Shown here: positions 43,837 through 50,648 of the stretch, in pieces
How positions within the stretch are numbered: position 1 is the first letter of the stretch
Layout of the letters: each line of letters opens with the position of its first letter
Origin: Rhizobiales bacterium GAS188
GTDB taxonomy: Bacteria; Pseudomonadota; Alphaproteobacteria; Rhizobiales; Beijerinckiaceae
Assembly: GCA_900104855.1 (NCBI GenBank)
Contig: FNSS01000001.1
Coordinates: 6,138,001 to 6,202,000, forward strand
Direction of reading: 5' to 3'
DNA: 64,000 nt
Translations under genes and position numbers: made by a program
Notes under the pieces: generated by a model
Databases searched by the model: none
What the model was told of the DNA's origin: nothing
The model's input: only the letters and a program-made list of their open reading frames with translations

Positions 43837-44516
43837 GCGCGAACCCGACCGATCGCGCCTGTGTGCTGTGGATGGAGCTCGACGGCGAAATCTATTCGCC
43901 GGCGATGAGCCTCGGCCGGGCTACGCAGGAGACCATCGAGCGGGACATCTGGAACGGCGCTCATGCGGGTGTCTGTCACGCGGTCTACAGCTATGGCAGC
44001 TTTGCGAATGGCGGCAGCTATTGCCGCGAGATCACGCGAGAGGTCGCCGAAAGGCTAGGGCGGATGAGCCTGGCGAGCAGCGGCAAGCCGGCGGCCTCCG
44101 CGCTCGCTTTCCTCGAGATGTTCGGGGTCGGGCATTGCGATGCGGGCGCGGCGGCCCCGGCCCGTTCCGACGATCGCCCGGTTTTCGCGCAGATGCCGGC
44201 AGGCTCGGCTGCGAAGCGACCCCCGGCGCGAAAGAGACGCGCCAAGGTGCTATCTCCGGAGGAGCTGCGCGCCCAGCCTCAGTTCAAGCTGCCCATAGCG
44301 GGAGGCAAGCAAGATGTTGCGCCGTCATCGACCCGGATCGAAACCGAGGAAGAGGCAGACGTCGAGGTCCTGTCATTGAAGGACACGCGACCGCTGGCCG
44401 AGATCGAGGCCGGTTGGACCCGGTTCGACCAGAAGCTCCGCGACATGGGCATCAAGCTTCCGAAGGACGAGAAAACCGCCGTCCCGGAACCGCTTAGGGC
44501 GGCCAAGGCCTCTTAA
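43833..44516 (+). CDS. Unknown protein coupled to Ku, with shared C-terminal motif
   Basis: 227-residue protein starting at a GTG inside the Ku stop (GTGA), so it is translationally coupled to ku. An N-terminal domain (about 1-95) starts MSANPTDRACVLWMELDGE and has a cysteine-containing core (YSYGSFANGGSYCREIT). A basic linker (KRPPARKRRAK) leads to QPQFKLPIAGGK at residues 148-159, nearly the same as the Ku tail motif; DNA identity there is 32 of 39 bases. A C-terminal helical part follows. I do not recognise a family. The context and motif suggest a partner in end joining, which is inference. Confidence 0.8.
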   Translation: MSANPTDRACVLWMELDGEIYSPAMSLGRATQETIERDIWNGAHAGVCHAVYSYGSFANGGSYCREITREVAERLGRMSLASSGKPAASALAFLEMFGVGHCDAGAAAPARSDDRPVFAQMPAGSAAKRPPARKRRAKVLSPEELRAQPQFKLPIAGGKQDVAPSSTRIETEEEADVEVLSLKDTRPLAEIEAGWTRFDQKLRDMGIKLPKDEKTAVPEPLRAAKAS

Positions 44517-44544
44517 TTGACAATCCGACCGTTCGTGCTAAATA
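44517..44544 (+). promoter_or_regulatory. Promoter of the TetR gene with embedded operator site A
   Basis: The -35 box TTGACA (44517-44522) is followed by a 16-bp spacer and a -10 box TAAATA (44539-44544). The operator half-site CGTTCGTGCT fills the spacer (18-bp site at 44522-44539, right arm exact, left arm degenerate). The expected start of transcription coincides with the ATG at 44551, so the mRNA may be leaderless. The layout predicts autorepression. Confidence 0.7.
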
Positions 44545-44550
44545 TGACGC

Positions 44551-45147
44551 ATGGGAAAAGGCGAAGTGACCCGTGCGGCAATCATCAGCGAAGCGTTGTC
44601 GCAGGCCGTGGTCGGCGGGCTGGAAGGGCTGACGCTCGGCGTTCTCGCCTCCAGCCTCAAGCTCTCGAAAAGCGGCTTGTTCGCCCACTTCAAGTCGAAG
44701 GAGGCCTTGCAGCTCGCGGTCCTGGAAACGGCCATCGACCGCTTCACCAGGAAGGTCGTCGTTCCGGCCCTGTCGAAGGCGGAGGGTGTGGCGCGCCTCG
44801 AGATGCTATTCGGCAATTACCTTGACTGGATCCGGCGCGGCGACGGCTCGGGTGGGTGTCTCTTCGTGACCGTCGCGCAGGAAGTCGATGATCGGCCGGG
44901 GCCGGTTCGCGATCTGTTGGTCGAGTCCCAAACCAAATGGCGAGGCGTTCTCGGCCAATGTGTCGCCGATACCGTCAAAGCAAAGACATTTCGGGCCGAC
45001 GCCGACCCTAATCAGATCGTGTTCGAGATGGTCGGGATCGCCCTGTCATTCCAGCATTCGCTCAAGCTGTTCGGCGACAAGCGGGCCCGCCTTCTGGCCG
45101 AGCAGGCTTTCGCCCGCCTCATCGACGACAATCGCGTGCTCCAATGA
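44551..45147 (+). CDS. TetR family transcriptional regulator
   Basis: 198-residue regulator. The N-terminal helix-turn-helix reads GGLEGLTLGVLASSLKLSKSG then LFAHFKSKEALQLAVLE, typical TetR. The C-terminal domain (about 80-190) is like TetR_C of the YcdC/TfdR class, with a GCLFVTVAQEVDD segment. It lies 35 bp after the Ku-linked gene but has its own operator-bearing promoter. Matching palindromes lie before the next GST gene and before the divergent GST operon, which makes these the likely regulon. Confidence 0.9.
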   Translation: MGKGEVTRAAIISEALSQAVVGGLEGLTLGVLASSLKLSKSGLFAHFKSKEALQLAVLETAIDRFTRKVVVPALSKAEGVARLEMLFGNYLDWIRRGDGSGGCLFVTVAQEVDDRPGPVRDLLVESQTKWRGVLGQCVADTVKAKTFRADADPNQIVFEMVGIALSFQHSLKLFGDKRARLLAEQAFARLIDDNRVLQ

Positions 45148-45190
45148 CGCCGCAACTCGATGAATCCGGCATTCGTTATTTGCAGAAATA

Positions 45191-45208
45191 AGCACGAACG
45201 TTCGTGTG
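45191..45208. promoter_or_regulatory. TetR operator site B, upstream of first GST gene
   Basis: AGCACGAACGTTCGTGTG contains the perfect 14-bp palindrome CACGAACGTTCGTG (45193-45206). A -10-like GATAAA follows at once, so a bound repressor would block the promoter of the GST gene that begins at 45242. Confidence 0.72.
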
Positions 45209-45241
45209 ATAAATTGAGCAACCCCACCCTTCGGAGCGGCT

Positions 45242-45922
45242 ATGATCGACTATTACACCGCGAAATCGCTCGGCGGTAACACCCGCAAGATCACCATCAT
45301 GCTGGCCGAGACCGGGCTCGAGCATGTGGTCAACTATGTCGACCTCGACAGGAACGAGCAGTACGAACCCTGGTACAGGGCCATCAATCCGAATTGCAAG
45401 ATTCCAGCGATCGTCGATCACGATGTGCCGGGCGGTCTCGCCTTCGGCGAGTCGGGCGCGATCCTGATCTACCTTGCGGAAAAGACCGGTCGTTTTCTCC
45501 CGGTGAGCGGACCGGACCGCGCCAGGGTCATGCAATGGGTCTTCTGGCAGGTCGGCAGCGTTGGCCCGATGGTCGGTCAATTGTCCTATTTCGCCGGTCG
45601 CGCGCCGGAAAAGATCGACTTCGCCATCAATCGCTACCGCGATGAGTGCGGCCGCTTGCTGGACGTGCTGGAGGGACAGCTCTCGGGCACCGAATATATC
45701 GCCGGCGATTATTCGATCGCCGACATGGCGAATTATTCCTGGATCAAGCCGCTGTATGAAAGCTTCATGCGGGCCAAGAGGCCAAGCCGGGTCACCGATC
45801 TCACCCACATTCCCCGGTGGATCGCCACCATGTCGACGCGTCCCGCCGTAACCATCGCCATGACGAAATTCGAGGGAACGGCGCTGCGCGTCGGCAAGGA
45901 TGTCGAGGCCCCGCTGGCCTGA
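45242..45922 (+). CDS. Glutathione S-transferase family protein
   Basis: 226-residue GST. The N-terminal thioredoxin-like domain has a YYTAKSLGGNTRKI region, NPNCKIPAIVDHD with the cis-proline, and FGESGAILIYLAEKTGRFLP with the glutathione-binding ES motif. The C-terminal helical domain has AGDYSIADMANYSW, the N-capping box. It resembles the YfcG/Nu class. CGGAG lies before the ATG. It should be induced when the adjacent TetR releases operator B. Confidence 0.9.
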   Translation: MIDYYTAKSLGGNTRKITIMLAETGLEHVVNYVDLDRNEQYEPWYRAINPNCKIPAIVDHDVPGGLAFGESGAILIYLAEKTGRFLPVSGPDRARVMQWVFWQVGSVGPMVGQLSYFAGRAPEKIDFAINRYRDECGRLLDVLEGQLSGTEYIAGDYSIADMANYSWIKPLYESFMRAKRPSRVTDLTHIPRWIATMSTRPAVTIAMTKFEGTALRVGKDVEAPLA

Positions 45923-46000
45923 GGCATTATCGCCTGGGGGCGGCACGGAACAGGTGGTGGGCGGGCGCGCAACTCGCCGAGGCGCACACACCGATCCTAG

Positions 46001-46675
46001 CTAGACGGTCACCTTCGTGACGTAAGACATGATGTCGGGAATGGACCCGCGCACCGCCAGTTCCGACGGAGAATGCTGTCGAGACCGCGGCCGCGAGCCG
46101 TCAACGGCTTCGCTGGCCCAGCCATTCGCAAGCCACTGATCGATGGGCACCAAGGTCCTCAGGCTTCGACGCGCAGGCTTGCGCCGGGCATTGCCGACAT
46201 TGAAGGGTGTGACGAACGCAATGTCCCGATAGGCTGCGACGAGGGCGAGCGCGTCGATCGTCAGCAGCACCTGGGCTCGTCCGCGAAGAGCGTGGCGATG
46301 CCGTTCGAGCCGCTCAGGATCAATCCAGAAGAAGACGCAGGCATTGAGGAGGCCGTACCACTCCCGTGGTGATAGGCCGTCTTCCAGGCAGGCGGCGAGC
46401 GCGTTCGGCGGCATCGGCGCTTGGTCGCGGACATAGGCGCCGTTGGGCAGGAGAATGGCCTTCGGGCGGTGCGCGCGCACGGCGCTCTCGATTTCGGGCG
46501 AAAATCGCGAGCGCCGCAGGATGGCGTCCGTGCTCAGCAGGCCGTCGCGTTCGATCGACGGCCAGTTCACCGCATCTGCGATATGGAAAACCTGAGCGGG
46601 GAGGGGACGCATGATCTGCCAGTACGGGCAAGCGGCGAGCCACTGAGTGTAATCGCCGCTGCCGCTGCCCTTCAA
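46001..46675 (-). CDS. DUF7002-like protein
   Basis: 224-residue protein, last gene of the minus-strand GST operon. It has FHIADAVNWPSIERDGLLST, LPNGAYVRDQAPMPPNALAA and VFFWIDPERLERH, the pattern of the DUF7002 family, which looks like an ADP-ribosyltransferase-type fold with an early H and later Y/W residues; that fold link is uncertain. The frame starts at a TTG overlapping the stop of the SnoaL gene (TTGA); an ATG at 46612 is an alternative that still keeps the domain. Confidence 0.65.
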   Translation of the reverse strand: MKGSGSGDYTQWLAACPYWQIMRPLPAQVFHIADAVNWPSIERDGLLSTDAILRRSRFSPEIESAVRAHRPKAILLPNGAYVRDQAPMPPNALAACLEDGLSPREWYGLLNACVFFWIDPERLERHRHALRGRAQVLLTIDALALVAAYRDIAFVTPFNVGNARRKPARRSLRTLVPIDQWLANGWASEAVDGSRPRSRQHSPSELAVRGSIPDIMSYVTKVTV

Positions 46676-47109
46676 GGCGCCGCCAGCGCCTCGCGGACCT
46701 GGGCTGAGTCCACGAACGTGTCCTTGCGCAGGACCAGGCCGTCTTCGTCGACCTCGACCACATCGAGACAGTCGAATCGCACGGGCCGATCGGCGCCGTC
46801 AGGGCCCTTCAACACGGCGGTCGCCGCCCAATCGAGGACCCAATGGCGATCCGCGAAGATCACCCGGTAGATCTCGAATCCGAACTGAGGCCATTGTCGG
46901 AAGAAGCCTGCGAAGGTCGTGGCGATGGCGCCGCGGCCTTGAACCGGCTTGCCGCCGGCATGCAGCCAGAATGTGCCGCTTGGCGCGTGCAGCTGGACGA
47001 TGTCTTCCGGCTGACGGCTGCCGAAGGTGCCGACATAGCGGTCATAGATCGCTCTGATGTCCAAATCGGCGAGCGGGGTTGCGGCCTCGATCTTGGCAGG
47101 CGTGCTCAT
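46672..47109 (-). CDS. SnoaL-like/NTF2-fold protein
   Basis: 145-residue protein of the SnoaL-like polyketide cyclase fold. The pattern is DIRAIYDRYVGTFGSRQPEDIVQLHAPSG-style opening, then VQGRGAIATTFAGFF, VLDWAATAVLKG and a VRFDCLDVVEVDEDGL closing strand. AGGAAG precedes the ATG. Members act as small-molecule cyclases, isomerases or dehydratases. It is the third gene of the GST operon, 26 bp after DUF3237. Confidence 0.85.
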   Translation of the reverse strand: MSTPAKIEAATPLADLDIRAIYDRYVGTFGSRQPEDIVQLHAPSGTFWLHAGGKPVQGRGAIATTFAGFFRQWPQFGFEIYRVIFADRHWVLDWAATAVLKGPDGADRPVRFDCLDVVEVDEDGLVLRKDTFVDSAQVREALAAP

Positions 47110-47135
47110 GTCATTTCTTCCTGAATTCGTGAGGC

Positions 47136-47647
47136 TTATTTGACGCTGTAGATCCGATAATTGACGTGGCTGAGCGAGAACTCGTTGACCGCGATCGTCA
47201 CGGTCGAGTTCAGCCAGGCGTATTTCTCCGCGCCGGTCTCGAAGAGCGGCGAGGAGCGGGTGAACATCTCGTCCCAGCGGATGAGCGCACCGGTGGCGAG
47301 CTTGGCGCTGATCTCGGGGGTCAATCGGGCGCGGCCCGTATTGGTGACGAAGATCAGTTCGCCATCATCCGTCTTGAGAGTGGCGCGAACATCGAGGGTG
47401 GCCACACGATCCGGCCCGACGATGATCCAGTCGCCGCCGCCTTTGAGGAATTCGCCGCGCAGCCTCGGTCCTTCCGCTACGCCATGTTTGACGACGTAAA
47501 TCATCCGCATGCCGCGCGGGTGTTGAACCGTTGCACCGGTTCGAAATCGATGCTGAAGTCGCAGAGATGCTCCACATCGAGCCTGGTGGACATCGGGATG
47601 TCGACCAAGGTCTGGGGTGGATCAACGACAGATTGAGCAAGGGTCAT
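47136..47647 (-). pseudogene. DUF3237 family gene interrupted by a frameshift
   Basis: Two parts of one DUF3237 protein lie in adjacent frames. From the ATG at 47647 the first part reads MTLAQSVVDPPQTLVDIPMS, STRLDVEHLCDFSIDFEPVQ and RFNT, then hits a TGA. The second frame continues GMRMIYVVKHGVAEGPRLRG and FVTNTGRARL to the stop at 47136. The expected junction NTPRGMRMIY is restored by adding one base to the GGG run at 47518-47520. The gene overlaps the preceding GST stop (ATGA) and has an AAGGAG site. It is either a real inactivation, a sequencing error or a slippage site; the second part could also start by itself at the ATG at 47510. Confidence 0.8.
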
Positions 47648-48426
47648 CGGTTGTCTCCTTCGCTTCGGGGTTCACTGCTGGGCGATGCATTCGAGAGAGG
47701 TGATTTCGGACGGGACCGTGAGGCACCAGCCTGGGCGCCCGATCGCAGGACCGGGGACAGGAAGGCTGGAACCGCGAGCCCCTGGGACGCCATGAACGCA
47801 GCCATTGCGCCGACCACCTGGGCGACGGCCGGCCGCGCCGTCATGCGCTCGCGCCAGGCTACGAGACGTGGCGTAGCGTTCCCGATCGGGGCGCCCAGCA
47901 TCGCGCCGAAGAGCTGAGCCAGGTAGAAGGCGATGTCGGCGAAGCCATAGCTTCCTGCGAGGAAAGCGTTGCCGGCGAGGAGCCGCTCCATCTCGTTGTA
48001 GTAGCGGTTCGCCGCGGTGCATGCGGTGAGCGCCGCTGGATCCTGCGGCGTCGCCTGAAGGCTCATCAGGCGGATTATGTGGGGAAAGAACACCTCATCG
48101 GATTTGTGTTCGAGCAGCCGGGCTCGCGCGCGTGCGGCAGGGCTCGTTGGCCAGAGCGCCGGCTCGGGCCGCAGCTCTTCGAGATATTCGAAAATCTGTG
48201 TCGAATCGAAAATCTCGACATCTGCGTCAATCAACACAGGCACTTGCCGCTTCGGATTGATCCGAACGACCACCGCATGCTTTGGCTCGTAGCGTTCGCG
48301 CAACCCGAACGGAACCATCACGACCTCGCAATCGATACCCTTTTCCAGGATTGCGATCTCGGCCTTCGCCCCGAACATGCTCATCGGCCCGGAGTAGAGG
48401 CGCGTCTCGCCCCGCCGAATGCTCAT
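47644..48426 (-). CDS. Glutathione S-transferase family protein
   Basis: 260-residue GST, first gene of a four-gene minus-strand operon. The N-terminal domain has RLYSGPMSMFGAKAEIAILEK, NPKRQVPVLIDADVEIFDST with cis-proline and the D/S pair that binds glutathione, then EYLEELRPEPALWP. The C-terminal domain has LAGSYGFADIAFYL. A basic, Ser/Pro-rich tail of about 40 residues is unusual. Transcription probably starts from the TetR-controlled promoter near 48660. Confidence 0.9.
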   Translation of the reverse strand: MSIRRGETRLYSGPMSMFGAKAEIAILEKGIDCEVVMVPFGLRERYEPKHAVVVRINPKRQVPVLIDADVEIFDSTQIFEYLEELRPEPALWPTSPAARARARLLEHKSDEVFFPHIIRLMSLQATPQDPAALTACTAANRYYNEMERLLAGNAFLAGSYGFADIAFYLAQLFGAMLGAPIGNATPRLVAWRERMTARPAVAQVVGAMAAFMASQGLAVPAFLSPVLRSGAQAGASRSRPKSPLSNASPSSEPRSEGDNR

Positions 48427-48551
48427 GCGCCCGTCTCCGCGCGCGAGCTCTCACTCTGGCTGCCGTTCGGAAGCGCCCAACGAGGGCCGCCAATTGCGCT
48501 GTCGCACGAAGCGTCATCAGGCGAGGCGAGATCATACATTCGATTCTCATA

Positions 48552-48569
48552 AGCACGAACGATCGTGCT
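48552..48569. promoter_or_regulatory. TetR operator site C, upstream of GST operon
   Basis: AGCACGAACGATCGTGCT has perfect 7-bp arms (AGCACGA and TCGTGCT) around ACGA. It is 126 bp before the start of the minus-strand GST operon and about 95 bp downstream of the promoter at 48659-48686. It could act as a roadblock or auxiliary operator, allowing looping with site D. Confidence 0.72.
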
Positions 48570-48658
48570 ATTTTCTCAACGCGTTTAGTGCGATCTGAGG
48601 AACCTGCTGGATCTTGAGCTTGCTGGACCTGTCGTCAACGTCGCTTCCGAGAGCGAGT

Positions 48659-48686
48659 AATTTAGCACGATCGTTCGGTCTGTCAA
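48659..48686 (-). promoter_or_regulatory. Promoter of the GST operon with embedded operator site D
   Basis: On the minus strand, TTGACA (48681-48686) is followed by a 16-bp spacer and TAAATT (48659-48664). The spacer holds operator D (48664-48681, AGCACGATCGTTCGGTCT). The ~30 bp here match the tetR promoter at 26 of 30 positions, in the same relation of boxes and operator. It predicts a leader of about 225 nt before the GST start. Confidence 0.72.
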
Positions 48687-48718
48687 TTATGAAGTTCGAT
48701 GCCGTCCGGTGCGGCTGC

Positions 48719-49408
48719 TCAGCGGGGACCGATGAGCACATCGATCCAGGCGGCGAGCGCATCCAGCATCTCGCTGCGGATCTCCGGGTCCTTGCGCCCG
48801 GTCCGGGCCGGCACATGGAAGTTATGATCGGCCTCCTCGAACAGCTTCAAGGTGGCGCGTCCGCCGAGCGCTTGGCAAACCGGCTCGAGCTGGTCCAGCA
48901 TCGCCAGCGCGTCGCGCGTCCCCTGCAGGAACAGCATGGGGATCCTCACGTCGAAGAGATGCTTCGCACGCTCCTGAGATGGCCGTCCGGCCGGATGCAG
49001 CGGAAATCCGAGGAACGCCAGTCCGCGCACGCCTGGAAGGGGATCGGCGGCCTGCGCTTGCGACGTCATGCGGCCGCCGAAGGATTTGCCACCGGCGATG
49101 AGCGGCAGCTCCGGCAGCAGGCGCCTTGCCTCGGCCGTGGCGGCGCGGACCGTGGCATGAGCGAGCCTGGGCGGGTCGGGCCGCTTGCTGCCTTGCTCCA
49201 TATAGGGAAACTGATAGCGCAAACTGGCGATCCGGCGCTGCGCGAGTTCGGCCGCCACCGCTGCCATGAATGCGTGCGACATGCCGGCTCCTGCGCCATG
49301 CGCCAGCACATAGCAGGCCCGCGCCTGCGTCGGGGCATTCAGCAGGCCGGAAACGCGGATTGCATCGCCGACCGCAATGGTGAGGGGCTCTGCTTCAGAA
49401 GATGCCAT
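48719..49408 (-). CDS. Alpha/beta hydrolase (KANL3/Tex30-like)
   Basis: 229-residue hydrolase. It has YVLAHGAGAGMSHAFM as the oxyanion region, the nucleophile elbow GGKSFGGRM with the serine, PMLFLQGTRDALA with the aspartate and EEADHNFHVPAR with the histidine, so the catalytic triad is complete. The family matches small predicted dienelactone-hydrolase-like proteins. Its end lies 33 bp from the GST operon promoter, but it is transcribed independently from upstream. Confidence 0.87.
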   Translation of the reverse strand: MASSEAEPLTIAVGDAIRVSGLLNAPTQARACYVLAHGAGAGMSHAFMAAVAAELAQRRIASLRYQFPYMEQGSKRPDPPRLAHATVRAATAEARRLLPELPLIAGGKSFGGRMTSQAQAADPLPGVRGLAFLGFPLHPAGRPSQERAKHLFDVRIPMLFLQGTRDALAMLDQLEPVCQALGGRATLKLFEEADHNFHVPARTGRKDPEIRSEMLDALAAWIDVLIGPR

Positions 49409-49561
49409 CGCTCGCTCCCTGCAAACCGAAAGGCCAGCCGCACGCGATCACTATACCGGCGTCCGCGACAGAGCGCTAAGCTGTAGGCAGAGAAGGGGCT
49501 GTCGCCTACATTCCGATGATCTGGTCCCCGACATCAAAACATCTGCCAATGGGAAGCATCC

Positions 49562-49843
49562 ATGTGTCGCAATATCCGCACGCTCTTCAATTTCGATCCT
49601 CACGCAACGGATGACGAGATTCGCGCCTCGGCGCTGCAATTCGTGCGAAAGCTGAGTGGCTTCACGCATCCTTCGAAGGCGAATGAGGCAGCTTTCGCGC
49701 GCGCCGTCGACGAGGTTTCGGATGTCGCCCGCCGACTTCTGCATTCGCTGACGACGGCGCAGCCGCCGCGCGACCGTGAGACGGAAGCCGAGAAAGCGCG
49801 GGCGAGGTCGAGAGAGCGATTTGCGACAAACCATAGCCATTGA
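49562..49843 (+). CDS. DUF2277 family protein
   Basis: 93-residue protein. MCRNIRTLFNFDPHATDDEI and ALQFVRKLSGFTHPSKANEA, then FARAVDEV, are the conserved core of DUF2277. The family is small, conserved and of unknown function. The charged tail (ETEAEKARARSRERF) is typical too. A stand-alone gene, divergent from the hydrolase. Confidence 0.9.
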   Translation: MCRNIRTLFNFDPHATDDEIRASALQFVRKLSGFTHPSKANEAAFARAVDEVSDVARRLLHSLTTAQPPRDRETEAEKARARSRERFATNHSH

Positions 49844-49889
49844 TTGGTGGGGTCCTGCGAGCTCCCTGCGCATTGCCGGCGCAATCCTC

Positions 49890-50213
49890 TCACGCAGCCA
49901 CGGCGTCGATGGGCGTGATCTCATCGATCTCTGAACCGATTGCTGCGAGCGCGGCCTCGAGCTCATAGCGCTTCTGCAAGTTCATCCAGAACTCGGGCGT
50001 GGTGCCCAGCGCCTTGCCTAGCCGCAAGGCCGTATCGCCGGTCACGCCGAGTTCCTCGCGCGCGATGCGCTCGATGCGCGTGCGCGGCACGCCGCAGATT
50101 TTGGCGAGCCGGCCCGGCGCCATCTTCAGCGGGACCAGGAATTCCTCCCGGAGCATCTCGCCTGGATGCATCGGGGGCAGCGTCTCCACGATCTCGATCT
50201 TTCTCCGCGGCAT
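49890..50213 (-). CDS. higA: HigA family antitoxin
   Basis: 107-residue antitoxin with an XRE-type helix-turn-helix. It has PPMHPGEMLREEFLVPLKM then LAKICGVPRTRIERIAREEL and GTTPEFWMNLQKRYELE, the HigA signature. The start is ATG 50213 (a GTG directly before it at 50216 is also in frame). It lies 12 bp after the toxin gene. With HigB it binds the two palindromes upstream of the pair and represses it. Confidence 0.92.
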   Translation of the reverse strand: MPRRKIEIVETLPPMHPGEMLREEFLVPLKMAPGRLAKICGVPRTRIERIAREELGVTGDTALRLGKALGTTPEFWMNLQKRYELEAALAAIGSEIDEITPIDAVAA

Positions 50214-50225
50214 CACGGCTCTCCC

Positions 50226-50507
50226 TCAGTGGTAGTCCACGATTTCCACGTCTGTTGGACCATTTCTGGTCCAGCGAAAGCAGACCCGGTATTGATCGTT
50301 GACCCGAATAGAATGCTGGCCTGACCGATCGCCCCTTAGCGCTTCCAGGCGATTGCCCGGAGGCGCATTGAGATCATCAAGGATCGCCGCAGCGTCGACC
50401 GCCCTAAGCTTGCGGCGAGCGACCTTGAAGATATCGGCGGGAAAGCCTTTGGGGCATTTCCCTTTGAACACCAGCTCGGTCTTCTCATCCTTAAACGCCT
50501 GGATCAC
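50226..50507 (-). CDS. higB: HigB family toxin (RelE/ParE superfamily)
   Basis: 93-residue toxin. It has FKGKCPKGFPADIFKVARRK, LNAPPGNRLEALRGDRSGQH and IRVNDQYRVCFRW, the HigB pattern with the RelE-fold basic residues. The start is a GTG at 50507. In this family the toxin is a ribosome-dependent mRNA endonuclease. The toxin-first order (higBA) is normal for Hig modules. Confidence 0.92.
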   Translation of the reverse strand: MIQAFKDEKTELVFKGKCPKGFPADIFKVARRKLRAVDAAAILDDLNAPPGNRLEALRGDRSGQHSIRVNDQYRVCFRWTRNGPTDVEIVDYH

Positions 50508-50529
50508 CGACGCCGCCTCCCCATCCGCG

Positions 50530-50558
50530 TTTGTATCTCAAAGAGATACATGGGTCAA
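50530..50558 (-). promoter_or_regulatory. Promoter of higBA
   Basis: On the minus strand a TTGACC -35 box (50553-50558) and a TACAAA -10 box (50530-50535) are separated by exactly 17 bp. The first operator palindrome fills the spacer and part of the -10 box, which explains autorepression. A GGGAGG stretch follows before the GTG. Confidence 0.7.
50532..50550. promoter_or_regulatory. higBA operator 1
   Basis: TGTATCT-CAAAG-AGATACA, a 19-bp inverted repeat with exact 7-bp arms (the arms extend to 8 bp). It lies over the -10 and spacer of the higBA promoter. Confidence 0.75.
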
Positions 50559-50563
50559 GCGGT

Positions 50564-50582
50564 TGTATCTGGAGAAGATACA
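50564..50582. promoter_or_regulatory. higBA operator 2
   Basis: TGTATCT-GGAGA-AGATACA, the same arms as operator 1 with a different 5-bp centre. Its centre is 32 bp from that of operator 1, three helical turns, so two antitoxin dimers could bind on one face of the DNA. Confidence 0.75.
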
Positions 50583-50648
50583 GTCCTTCCTTAGGAGTGC
50601 AGACGGGGCAAGCGAAACGGCTTCCTCTCGCGGCCCTCGCCGATCCGT

